Below are positions 1 to 6,420 of a stretch of 9,146 bases of DNA, one piece after another (within the stretch, counting starts at the first letter, position 1; each line of letters begins with the position of its first letter). The notes beneath the pieces were generated by a model. That model worked only from the letters and a program-made list of their open reading frames with translations. It was not told the origin of the DNA and did no database searches. Source of the stretch: Elusimicrobiota bacterium. Lineage in GTDB: Bacteria > Elusimicrobiota > Elusimicrobia > Elusimicrobiales > UBA9959. The DNA lies in NCBI GenBank assembly GCA_003500765.1, contig DNQL01000278.1:1-9146 (forward strand), given 5' to 3'. Both the position numbers and the translations under genes were made by a program.

Positions 1-10
1 TGCTTCAATT

Positions 11-586
11 CTAGCAGACGGGACAACTGCCCAGCCCGGCCCCGACAGTCTGTATGACGCCGTACTTGTTTATATAGATGCCGCTCGCGCTTATGGTGGA
101 AACCCCGGTTATATCGAACGCGGACATATTCAGCGTAGTCGTAGCCACGTGGCTGCCCAGGTCGTCGCCCAGGGCGGCGGAGTCGGTCCATTCCAGGTGG
201 CCGGCGGCGTTGCGGCGCAGCATCTGGCCGGTGGAACCGTCGTTGATGAATATTTTTCCGGCGGAGGTGAAGGTGGCGTTGCCCACGAAATACGCGCCGG
301 AGGAAACGGCCAGGACGCCGTTGACGACCACATTGCCGGGGCCTACGACGGCGCCGGGGTAGGAGGCCTGGGTGGAACCGAAGACAGTGAAGCCTTTTAT
401 CTCCGCGTCGGGGTCGGCGGCCGTTCCATCGGTGCCCAGCACGGTGAAATCGTCCTCGGAGCCGAGCTCGGTCTGCGCAAGCGAGGCAGCTGGAAGAATA
501 ATCAATAGCGGGAAGATGAAGGCGAACGCCAATGCGGCGAAAGCGCCAGAACTCCCGGAGGAAATCCAGAATTTTACCCGACCCAT
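11..586 (-). CDS. Short secreted fibre-like protein, paralogue of the 418-aa neighbour
   Basis: This 191-aa protein begins with an unusually long Sec-type signal peptide: hydrophobic residues about 15-35, with likely cleavage after ASLA near residue 37. Residues 43-76 closely match residues 34-67 of the 418-aa protein encoded at 2117-3373 (both contain GSTQASY and the LGT-x-GTA-x-DPD pattern). Further shared pieces are a VSSG-x-Y strand, a GQML...LEW segment (about 120-133) and DLGSHVATTTLNM (142-154), a pattern seen in tail-fibre-like proteins. It lacks the middle half of the paralogue and the AAW C-terminus, and ends in a CxxC motif (C188, C191). The start ATG has AAAGGA about 6 nt upstream. 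It is probably a reduced paralogue, or a truncated one; a second stop follows two codons after the first. It is exported to the periplasm or surface. The precise function is unknown. Confidence 0.8.
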   Translation of the reverse strand: MGRVKFWISSGSSGAFAALAFAFIFPLLIILPAASLAQTELGSEDDFTVLGTDGTAADPDAEIKGFTVFGSTQASYPGAVVGPGNVVVNGVLAVSSGAYFVGNATFTSAGKIFINDGSTGQMLRRNAAGHLEWTDSAALGDDLGSHVATTTLNMSAFDITGVSTISASGIYINKYGVIQTVGAGLGSCPVC

Positions 587-629
587 ATCGATCCTTTTGC
601 GATCAGCTATCCGTTATCATAAGGCGCAC

Positions 630-663
630 ATTATATACCAAAAACCTGAAATCAATCCCGAAA
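630..663 (-). promoter_or_regulatory. Predicted promoter of the GGGATT class, before the 191-aa gene
   Basis: On the minus strand TTTCGGGATTG (653-663) is followed, 18 nt after GGGATT (654-659), by a perfect TATAAT (630-635). The predicted transcript would start near 623, leaving a leader of roughly 36 nt with the AAAGGA ribosome site before the ATG at 586. GGGATT is unlike the usual TTGACA, but the same element recurs at three other promoters in this window. This site gives the 191-aa gene its own transcription, apart from the upstream secreted-protein genes. Confidence 0.6.
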
Positions 664-679
664 TTTCACGAAGTCCCAT

Positions 680-2041
680 TTATTTGTTGCGCAGCCAGGC
701 GGCGATCTTACTGCCCGAATTGAGGATCATGATGTATTCCCCGGGATTCTCCCCGCCGGTGACCTCCATGCGGGCCTGCGGGCTTTCCGTGCCTATGCCG
801 ACCGCGCCTGAAGTAGAGACCACCACCTGGTGTACCGTCCCGGTGCCTACCGCCAGGCTGTAGGCCTGCGAATCCTCGGCGTGAATTTCCAGGCGCGCGG
901 AGGCGCCGGCAATCCCTACCCCCACATTGCCGGTCGCCTCGACCGAAAGGCCTTGTTTTCCAGGGGCGCCCTTTATGAGGGCGGTGCCTTCTACTGTAAG
1001 GGAGTTATTGACATTAAAATCGTTGGCGGTACCGGAGGAAACGTAGAAAGTCGCCCCGGCCTGCAAAGTATCCTGATCATGTATGGAAAGAGGGTCCACT
1101 TCAAGCCCGGCGGATGCGCCGCTGCCGCAGACCCACTGCGTCCCGCTCAACTGAAGTATATCGCCGTTTGCGCAGCCGGACTGGTTAAGTTTGGCCCTTG
1201 TTATAGTATCGTCCGCTATGTCCTGACCTGTTATCGTTCCATCCACTATATGCGTGGAAACTATCACATTCCCTATCCTGTCGCCGGACAATGATCCGAT
1301 CGTTATCGCCGAAGCGTTCAGATTATAAAGCCCGGAACCGTCGCCGATGAACCACCCGGCGCTGACAGCCGAGGAGACCGTCATATAACCGCTTACCGTA
1401 TGGGTGCCGAGCGCCGTTATCGGGTCAGCGCCGTCTCCGGCATGCGTGGAAGCGTGCGCTCCCGGCAGCCCGGAACCCGAAGTCGGGACCCAGTCCGTAC
1501 CGTTCCAGAAGTTTACCACTTTCAGCCCGGTGTCGTACCAGAGTTCGCCATCCACTGAAGCCGCGGGCGGTGAAGCCGAGGTCGTATAACGCTTGCCCGA
1601 GAGCATGAGGCTGTTTATTGCGTACGGCGCCGATGTAAGTTCTTCCCTGGGCGAGAGCGTATTCCCCTCTATCTCCAGTTCCAGCCAGAGATTCCCGTCG
1701 TCCCAGTCGGCTATCACCGGATCCAGGACCACCTGGAAGACACCGGTAGAGACCGTTACGTCGGAAGCGGCGCTGGTCCACAGCGGGACCACCGACTCCG
1801 AGGAGTCGTATACCCGGAAGACCATCTCCCTGGTCCCGTTGACGAGGAAGCCGTTCTGGCGGATATTGCCCTGGTAGGTGAACTTGACCGGCACGGCGGC
1901 GCTGGCGGCGCCTACCGCCGAAAAAGGCGGGAAACCGGGCGAAGCGGACCAAAGTAAAACGGCCAGGCAGAAAAAGACGCGGCGGACGAGCCCGTTAAGG
2001 GCCGCCGCTCCCATCGCTTTCCCTGTTCCTGTCTTCCTCAT
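680..2041 (-). CDS. Secreted tail-fibre-like protein, 453 aa
   Basis: The protein has a Sec signal peptide (hydrophobic about 20-34, likely cleavage after ASAA near residue 49). Residues 50-148 form a globular N-terminal domain with FTYQG, a GTREMVFRVYDS segment, GVFQVVLD and LTSAPYAINS, a pattern I associate with secreted proteins of Elusimicrobiota and Deltaproteobacteria. Then come HASTHAGDGADPIT (197-210), a hallmark of phage tail-fibre and collagen-like proteins, strand repeats (IVDGTITGQDIADDTIT), a QLSG-x-QWVCG segment, and GAVGIGTESPQARMEV (412-427), typical of fibre C-termini. There is no S74 intramolecular chaperone. The C-terminus is SKIAAWLRNK, matching the 418-aa neighbour. The ATG at 2041 has a weak ribosome site; the ATG at 2014 (residue 10) also leaves an intact signal peptide. 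It is probably a trimeric beta-rich surface fibre; its partner is unknown. Confidence 0.85.
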   Translation of the reverse strand: MRKTGTGKAMGAAALNGLVRRVFFCLAVLLWSASPGFPPFSAVGAASAAVPVKFTYQGNIRQNGFLVNGTREMVFRVYDSSESVVPLWTSAASDVTVSTGVFQVVLDPVIADWDDGNLWLELEIEGNTLSPREELTSAPYAINSLMLSGKRYTTSASPPAASVDGELWYDTGLKVVNFWNGTDWVPTSGSGLPGAHASTHAGDGADPITALGTHTVSGYMTVSSAVSAGWFIGDGSGLYNLNASAITIGSLSGDRIGNVIVSTHIVDGTITGQDIADDTITRAKLNQSGCANGDILQLSGTQWVCGSGASAGLEVDPLSIHDQDTLQAGATFYVSSGTANDFNVNNSLTVEGTALIKGAPGKQGLSVEATGNVGVGIAGASARLEIHAEDSQAYSLAVGTGTVHQVVVSTSGAVGIGTESPQARMEVTGGENPGEYIMILNSGSKIAAWLRNK

Positions 2042-2068
2042 AAAATCCGGTCGCCTTTATCCCCGCCA

Positions 2069-2094
2069 GTCCGCCGGGCCTATTCCCGGCGGGC
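2069..2094 (-). other. Strong intergenic hairpin within the secreted-protein unit
   Basis: CCGCCGGG (2071-2078) pairs perfectly with CCCGGCGG (2085-2092) around a 6-nt loop. One G-T wobble and one G-C pair extend the stem to 10 bp. It lies between the stop of the 418-aa gene and the start of the 453-aa gene. No T-tract follows on either strand, so it is not a canonical intrinsic terminator. An mRNA-processing, stabilising or attenuating role between the two cistrons is possible. Confidence 0.55.
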
Positions 2095-2116
2095 CGAGGA
2101 GGAAGTATCCCGTCCC

Positions 2117-3373
2117 TTACTTCTTCTTTATCCAAGCCGCCAGCGAAGTATCGGAGTAGAACTTGGTGATATACTGTCCGCTGGTGGCCGTGCCTTTCAC
2201 CGCCAGGGCCACGTTCGCTTCCGGGGCCTGGTTTATCGCGTGGGCGTCGGATATCGCGTCGCCGAGCTGGTTGTTCCCCCTCAGCGTGGCGTTGCCGTCC
2301 ACGTTAAGGGTGGTATCGAAGTCGACCGCCCCGGCGACATCCAGCGTCTCGGTAAGCGTGGCGCTGGAAGCGGTGATGTGGCCTGCGTTCATTATCTCGT
2401 TATTGGCCATCTGCAGCGTGGTGGTAGCGATATGGTTGCCCAGGTTGTCCCCTGAAACCATGTCGGAAACATTGGACCACTGCATACCGCCGGCGACCGC
2501 TTTGGTAAGTACCTGCCCCGACGCGCCGCCGCCATAATGGACGTCGGCCACGTTCGAGAAGCTGCTCACTCCGGTGAAGTAAGCTCCCGCCGTAAAGGTG
2601 GAACCAGCGACGAACGATGTCTGGCCGTTGACGGTCACCAGGTCCCCGACGGCGTTGCCCAGGCCCACGTTGCCGTTGAGCAGCGTGGCGCCCTGCACCG
2701 TCAGCGCGTCGGAGAGCGTAGCGGCCCCGGTCAGATCCAGGGTGCTCCCTAATTTGGCCGCGCCGTCAGACTGGAACGCGCCCTGCACCGTCATGGATGA
2801 GTTCATCAGGGTTACGGCGGTGCCGCCGGCGTTCTGCAGGAACAGCGAGTTGACCAGGCCGGTACCCGCGGCGTCGACCATCTGCAGGTAGTAGGAATCG
2901 CCCAGAGAGGCAAGGCCGGTGTTGTCGTTCTCCCAGGTCAGAAAGCCGTTGCCCGAGGCTTTCAGCACCTTCCCCGCATTGGCCGCGCCGTTGTCGAAGT
3001 ACAGGTTGGTGACCGCCCCGGTATTGCCCATGAACTGCACCGTGCTTTTGAGCACGCCGTAGCCCTGGACCTCGACGCGGGAGGTGAAGGTGGAGCTTCC
3101 GGCCGCATAAAGGCCGCTGGAGACCTGCACCTCGCCGTTCAGCACGACATTGCCCGCCTCCACCGGGATCAGGTACGAGGCCTGCGTCGAACCGAAGACC
3201 GAGAACCCTTTGACTTCCACGTCGGGGTCCACGGCGGTACCCTCGGTGCCGAGCACGGTGAGGTCGTCCTCTATACCGAACTCGGTACCGTTATCCTCGG
3301 CGTAAGCCGCGGGAGCCCATGCCAGCAGAAAGACCGCCAGCAGGGCCGTCACTCCTCTACTTGTCGCGTTCAT
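2117..3373 (-). CDS. Secreted fibre-like repeat protein, 418 aa
   Basis: The signal peptide is clear (hydrophobic 8-20, AYA cleavage site before residue 26). Residues 34-67 are shared with the 191-aa protein at 11-586. The body consists of short Ser/Thr/Gly/Ala-rich strands: VSSG-x-Y, STFTS, repeated LTVQGATL-like pieces, and LGNAVGDLVTVNG (237-249) and LGDAISDAHAIN (370-381), the LGD-x-x-x-D...VNG style of fibre proteins. Two GK/QVL...LTW or MQW modules occur near 134-147 and 286-299, the second followed by NLGNHIATTTLQM (310-322). This composition predicts an extended beta-helical or trimeric fibre. The C-terminus SDTSLAAWIKKK matches the 453-aa neighbour. The start is well defined: AAGGAGG lies at 3378-3384, 4 nt from the ATG. 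It is only 30 nt from the stop of the 356-aa gene, so it is probably cotranscribed with it. The function is probably a surface or appendage structure, but is not proven. Confidence 0.87.
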   Translation of the reverse strand: MNATSRGVTALLAVFLLAWAPAAYAEDNGTEFGIEDDLTVLGTEGTAVDPDVEVKGFSVFGSTQASYLIPVEAGNVVLNGEVQVSSGLYAAGSSTFTSRVEVQGYGVLKSTVQFMGNTGAVTNLYFDNGAANAGKVLKASGNGFLTWENDNTGLASLGDSYYLQMVDAAGTGLVNSLFLQNAGGTAVTLMNSSMTVQGAFQSDGAAKLGSTLDLTGAATLSDALTVQGATLLNGNVGLGNAVGDLVTVNGQTSFVAGSTFTAGAYFTGVSSFSNVADVHYGGGASGQVLTKAVAGGMQWSNVSDMVSGDNLGNHIATTTLQMANNEIMNAGHITASSATLTETLDVAGAVDFDTTLNVDGNATLRGNNQLGDAISDAHAINQAPEANVALAVKGTATSGQYITKFYSDTSLAAWIKKK

Positions 3374-3377
3374 ACTT

Positions 3378-3384
3378 CCTCCTT
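3378..3384 (-). promoter_or_regulatory. Consensus ribosome binding site of the 418-aa gene
   Basis: AAGGAGG on the minus strand ends 4 nt before the ATG at 3373. It is the strongest Shine-Dalgarno match in the window and fixes the start. It suggests that the 418-aa fibre protein is translated more strongly than its neighbours. Confidence 0.8.
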
Positions 3385-3403
3385 ACCGTCATCTATCGAC
3401 TGA

Positions 3404-4474
3404 CTACCAAATTACCATCAGTTTCCCGGTGCGGGAATTGCCACCGGAAACTACACGCCAGATATAAGTGCCGCTGGCCGCCTTGTCGCCGGAGGCGGTG
3501 CGCACGTCCCATTTGAGTTTGGGCATCATAAGGTTGTCCGGGATCCCCAGTTTACGCACCAGGCGCCCATCCAATGTATATATCTCTATATCCCCTTGCT
3601 GTGGGACATTGGTGAAAGTTATGCCGCCGGCCTCGGTGCCGGTCTGCCCCGCGCCGGAACCGGCCTGCGGGCCATTGGGCCTGAAAGGCACCGGGTAGGC
3701 GAAGACATTGTTTACGGCGGTGTCGAGCTGGCCTATCAGCGCGTAAACGCCGGGCAGGCCGAAATAGAGGCTCAGGGTCCTTGAAACCTTGTCCACTCCC
3801 GCGGAGGGCAGCGCCACCCACATGCGGCTTTCCTCGTCCAGCGTCCAGGCATTGAGCGTGTCCGCGCGCACCGGAGGATAAGAGCCGTCGATATTGCCGT
3901 CCCCGTCTTCGTCCTTATAGCGCATGGTCATAAGACCGCGGTTGGCCAACGGTTTACGGTAGAAATCCTGTTCGTCGAAAACGGCGAATTCTGTGAGATG
4001 GTCGGGGAAAAGACGGGACCAGGAGCCTTCGTTATAGGTCATCTTGCCGCTGGCGTCGTTTATGAGCCCGGGGTCCACGGCCAGCGGCTGGTTGAGGGGA
4101 TTGCGGTTGAGGGTGATATCGAAGCGGAACTTGTCTATGGAATCCGCCGGCAGCGACAGGGTCAGGTCGCCGGAAGAGGTGGTCAGCGCCACCGGCCGCC
4201 CGCCCTCATAAGTGAAGTGGGGCGGGTTGTAGAAACCGGCGCGGTTTACGTACTCCGCCGCGGCGGAAACGAGGGAAGAGGGCGGAAGAACCTGCGCTGC
4301 GGCGCCTTTGACGCGGTATCCCCCCCCGTAAGACGCGCCGCCGCCGGGGTTCAGTACAGATGATTCAAGTTCGTATCCTCCGCCGGAACCGAGGGCACCG
4401 GATAAAGGGCACGGCGCCGTGGAGGCAAAAAGCGCCGCGAGGAAGACCGGGATGATCTGGGCATGGCTTTTCAT
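3404..4474 (-). CDS. Secreted protein with C-terminal FlgD-like/T9SS-like domain, 356 aa
   Basis: There is a signal peptide (hydrophobic 7-20, likely cleavage near residue 26-29). Residues 30-83 hold GGGYELESSVLNPGGG, GGYRVKG and AGFYNP, the N-terminal layout of secreted proteins that I associate with Elusimicrobiota and related lineages. The middle (95-250) is beta-rich and includes DEDGDGNIDG (188-197), an Asp-rich loop that looks able to bind calcium. Residues 256-356 contain AYPVPFRPN, GITFTNVP, DIEIYTLDGRLVRKL, WDVRTASGDKAASGTYIWRV and KLMVIW. This is the classic FlgD Ig-like fold, also used as the T9SS type A sorting domain. No enzymatic motif was seen. It is the first gene of the secreted-protein unit, behind a GGGATT-class promoter. 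It probably works at the envelope or surface. Whether the C-terminal domain is a sorting signal here cannot be told, because no T9SS gene is in the window. Confidence 0.87.
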   Translation of the reverse strand: MKSHAQIIPVFLAALFASTAPCPLSGALGSGGGYELESSVLNPGGGASYGGGYRVKGAAAQVLPPSSLVSAAAEYVNRAGFYNPPHFTYEGGRPVALTTSSGDLTLSLPADSIDKFRFDITLNRNPLNQPLAVDPGLINDASGKMTYNEGSWSRLFPDHLTEFAVFDEQDFYRKPLANRGLMTMRYKDEDGDGNIDGSYPPVRADTLNAWTLDEESRMWVALPSAGVDKVSRTLSLYFGLPGVYALIGQLDTAVNNVFAYPVPFRPNGPQAGSGAGQTGTEAGGITFTNVPQQGDIEIYTLDGRLVRKLGIPDNLMMPKLKWDVRTASGDKAASGTYIWRVVSGGNSRTGKLMVIW

Positions 4475-4486
4475 ATCGATACCTAT

Positions 4487-4519
4487 AGTATAGAGGCAGG
4501 GCGCGGCCGAATCCCGAAG
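4487..4519 (-). promoter_or_regulatory. Predicted promoter of the GGGATT class, before the secreted-protein unit
   Basis: On the minus strand CTTCGGGATTC (4509-4519) has GGGATT at 4510-4515, followed after 17 nt by TATACT (4487-4492). A start about 7 nt downstream of the -10 box would leave a leader of only about 6 nt before the ATG at 4474, so the message would be nearly leaderless. The 11-bp upstream element is identical to those at 6176-6186 and 8299-8309. Confidence 0.5.
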
Positions 4520-4526
4520 AAATGAC

Positions 4527-4542
4527 GAAATAGGTATTGTGT
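4527..4542 (+). repeat. 16-bp copy of a dispersed REP-like sequence
   Basis: gaaataggtattgtgt here is an exact inverted match to 9131-9146 at the end of the window. Similarity continues weakly beyond it (attta and tag shared with one gap). It lies in the divergent intergenic region between the secreted-protein unit and the regulator gene. From memory, sequences of the form ggggacacaatacctatttc occur as dispersed palindromic elements associated with IS200-like/RAYT transposases. That link is inference, and no transposase is present here. Confidence 0.55.
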
Positions 4543-4587
4543 ACCGGATTTAATAGAATGATCGGATACACGACAGGGGGGGCGAAT

Positions 4588-5436
4588 ATGGCCACGATAT
4601 TTTCAGAAACACTGGTTCGGTTGAGGAAGGAGGCGGGTTTCCCGACGGCCTATCGGTTTTATCATGACAACGGAGGCAAACCGGGCCTCAACATAACCTA
4701 CCGGAAGTATCTGGCCATAGAGCAGGGGACCATACTTCCGGTTTTCGGCAGACTGAGTTTTTTTATAGCTGCGTTGCGCAGGGCCCCCATTGAACCGGAA
4801 GGAAAGGAACTGATCACCGCGTGGCTCAAATCGACGGTGGGAGAAAAGGACTATTCGGCGCTGATAAGCCCGCTGCTTTCCCCCCTTTCGAAGGTTCCCG
4901 TCGAAACGCCGATACGCGCGGCGATGAAGAAAACGCTGGCAAGACAAAAGCGTTACATAACTCCGGCGCAACTTAAAGCCATCACGGCCAACCGCGACAA
5001 TTATCTCTGCTTCCTTTCTCTTTCCAACGATAGCGACGCCTGGCAACCGGAAGAACTGGCGCGGACGCTGGGATTGCCCGCCGCTCGCATAAAAACCGCG
5101 CTGGAGGAACTTAAACAGGCCAAACTGCTAAGAAAAGCCGGTTCCCGGTATCGCTGTCACCTTATGGACGATATGCTGGAATACCCGTCGGTTACCGACG
5201 CGACCCGTAACGCCATAGCAACATTATCCGACTATCAGGAAGAGCTTGTAGCCGCCGGCACCCGGGTCTGGCGGCAGCGCGGCGTTTTGAGAGCCGATTC
5301 CGAGGCGCTTTCCGGTTTTTTCCCGCTCATGGAATTAAACCTCTCCATCGCCCACACATATGCGACCAATGAAAGAACGAAAAAGACGGGGCTTTATTTC
5401 GTGGAAGGACGGATCGTGAAACTGAAAGATTTCTGA
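4588..5436 (+). CDS. Transcriptional regulator, XRE-like HTH plus central winged helix, 282 aa
   Basis: Residues 1-63 look like a variant XRE-type helix-turn-helix (FSETLVRLRKEAGF, then TYRKYLAIEQGTILP around 37-51, where the YLxIExG signature is typical of lambda-repressor-like domains). A linker follows. Residues about 139-190 (YLCFLSL, PEELARTLGLPAARIKTALEELKQAKLLRKAGSRY) form a winged helix resembling the C-terminal DUF4423 domain of the TIGR02147 regulators. The protein ends TGLYFVEGRIVKLKDF. There is no signal peptide or membrane segment, so it acts in the cytoplasm on DNA. The ATG at 4588 is chosen because a run of seven G lies at 4576-4582. An upstream TTG at 4537 falls inside the REP-like repeat and would add 17 residues without homology. 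The gene is divergent from the secreted-protein unit, 113 bp away, so control of that unit is a reasonable inference. Family membership is tentative. Confidence 0.82.
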   Translation: MATIFSETLVRLRKEAGFPTAYRFYHDNGGKPGLNITYRKYLAIEQGTILPVFGRLSFFIAALRRAPIEPEGKELITAWLKSTVGEKDYSALISPLLSPLSKVPVETPIRAAMKKTLARQKRYITPAQLKAITANRDNYLCFLSLSNDSDAWQPEELARTLGLPAARIKTALEELKQAKLLRKAGSRYRCHLMDDMLEYPSVTDATRNAIATLSDYQEELVAAGTRVWRQRGVLRADSEALSGFFPLMELNLSIAHTYATNERTKKTGLYFVEGRIVKLKDF

Positions 5437-5462
5437 AGGCTACCCGAGGTAGCGATAGCCTT
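5436..5462. terminator. Possible bidirectional terminator hairpin between convergent genes
   Basis: The stops of the plus-strand regulator and the minus-strand response regulator are separated by 3 nt. Over them lie GCTACC-CGA-GGTAGC (5439-5453) and an alternative longer stem, AAGGCTA (5436-5442) with TAGCCTT (5456-5462). Only short T runs follow on either side, so this is a weak call. The position between convergent genes favours a termination role. Confidence 0.35.
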
Positions 5463-6120
5463 TACCGGGAACAGCCTGCACCTTCCCGGCCAGTTCCGGC
5501 GGGAGTTTCCGGCGCAGATTGTGCAGATGGGTGTCCACCAGGTTGACCACGGCCGCTGTCCGCCACACATGAGAGATAATCTCTTCCCTGGACAGGATGG
5601 CGGGGCTGTTCTTGACCAGCGCGTGAAGCAATTGAAATTCCCTGCGCGTCAGGCTTTCAAGCGTACGGCCCGCGTACCTGACAAGATGCGCCTTTATGTC
5701 TATTTCCAGTTCGCCGGCCCTTAGCGAGGACCCGCCGCTCTTATCGCGGGAGACCCGCCGCAGCAGCGCCTTCGACCACATCACCAGTTCGTCCATATCT
5801 ATCGGTTTCGTCAGATACTGATCCACACCGGAGGAGAAACCCTTCTTCTTCTCGGCGAGAGCGGCCTTGCCGGTAAGCGCTATTATCGGGATATCCGGGA
5901 ATCTTTCCCCTTCGCGGATGCCGCGGCAGATATCCAGACCATCGCCATCAGGCAGAGCCAGATCCAATATGACCAGGCAGGGACGGTGGCGCTCCAGGTA
6001 AGTTTCCGCGTCCCGGACGCAGCCCGCGCATACCGGACGAAACCCGGCGTCCGCAAGAACCGCTTCAAGCATCACGCGGGTTTCCCGGTTATCTTCGACC
6101 ACTAGAACGCTGTTGCTCAT
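5440..6120 (-). CDS. OmpR/PhoB-family response regulator, 226 aa
   Basis: This is a two-component transcription factor. The receiver (residues 1-122) has all key residues: acidic E9/D10, phosphoacceptor D53 (VILDLALPDGDG), T83 (ALTG) and K105-P106 (LTKP). The C-terminal OmpR winged helix (about 131-226) is complete, with LTRREFQLLHAL, LSREEIISHVW, the recognition stretch VDTHLHNLRRKL and the final GKGYRYLG hairpin. The ATG at 6120 is preferred: the receiver begins immediately after it (MSNSVLVVEDN), and an in-frame ATG 15 codons upstream would overlap the -10 box. A GGGAGAG stretch lies about 12 nt before it. A GGGATT-class promoter stands upstream. No histidine kinase is adjacent, so it is an orphan regulator. 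It is probably phosphorylated by a kinase encoded elsewhere and binds direct-repeat sites as a dimer. Confidence 0.93.
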   Translation of the reverse strand: MSNSVLVVEDNRETRVMLEAVLADAGFRPVCAGCVRDAETYLERHRPCLVILDLALPDGDGLDICRGIREGERFPDIPIIALTGKAALAEKKKGFSSGVDQYLTKPIDMDELVMWSKALLRRVSRDKSGGSSLRAGELEIDIKAHLVRYAGRTLESLTRREFQLLHALVKNSPAILSREEIISHVWRTAAVVNLVDTHLHNLRRKLPPELAGKVQAVPGKGYRYLG

Positions 6121-6153
6121 AGTCAGAACAGAACTCTCCCGGCAGTTTTCGTA

Positions 6154-6186
6154 ATTATACCGCAAATCGCCGCGCGAATCCCGAAG
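6154..6186 (-). promoter_or_regulatory. Predicted promoter of the GGGATT class, before the OmpR-family regulator
   Basis: On the minus strand CTTCGGGATTC (6176-6186) contains GGGATT (6177-6182), followed after 17 nt by a perfect TATAAT (6154-6159). The predicted start near 6147 leaves a leader of about 26 nt before the ATG at 6120. Confidence 0.6.
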
Positions 6187-6420
6187 GGAACCGCGTAAGG
6201 CCTCGCAAGGTCACCAATCCAGCGCTATTGCGGACCATGGGAGTCGTAAGCCGTTCGGCTCATGCGCGGACTGCCGCCTAATTCCTAACATTTCATTGCG
6301 GGTTGTCGTGAGGCGCCGATGCCCACTTGAGCGAAATCTTAAGAATAAATTTAGTGGACCGGGAGACAGTGCGCGGCGTATACTAGTGTTCCTTACAGGT
6401 TTGGGCGCAGAAAAAGGAAA
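6187..6420. other. Divergent intergenic region between two response-regulator genes
   Basis: Together with the promoter at 6154-6186, this makes a 300-bp stretch without a gene. It separates the minus-strand OmpR regulator from the plus-strand atypical OmpR regulator. I see the palindrome TCTTAAGA at 6337-6344, an AGCCG-TT-CGGCT inverted repeat at 6249-6260, and TTGCGG occurring twice (near 6231 and 6296). Any of these could be regulator sites, but none is convincing. No small ORF or RNA structure stood out. Confidence 0.4.
6355..6384 (+). promoter_or_regulatory. Possible sigma70-type promoter before the four-gene regulator operon
   Basis: TATACT at 6379-6384 (5 of 6 to consensus) lies 18 nt downstream of TGGACC (6355-6360, 4 of 6 to TTGACA). 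A start near 6391 gives a leader of about 30 nt containing AAAAAGGA before the ATG at 6421. This promoter lacks the GGGATT element found at the other four, so the operon is probably under different control. Confidence 0.4.

Noticed and set aside
78..508. Plus-strand open frames across the 191-aa gene
   Set aside because: They lie antisense to a gene with a signal peptide, a ribosome site, a promoter and a paralogue; their translations show no domain pattern.
680..2041. Phage tail fibre, hence a prophage
   Set aside because: Only fibre-like repeats and signal peptides are present; no capsid, terminase, baseplate or integrase gene, and Sec export is not expected of phage fibres.
2069..2094. 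Intrinsic terminator
   Set aside because: The stem is strong but no T-tract follows on either strand.
3404..4474. Lipoprotein (Cys at residue 22)
   Set aside because: The sequence before Cys is S-T-A-P, with Pro at -1, which does not fit a lipobox.
4537..4587. Upstream TTG start of the regulator gene
   Set aside because: It lies in the REP-like repeat, lacks a ribosome site and adds residues without domain features; the ATG at 4588 has a G-rich site before it.
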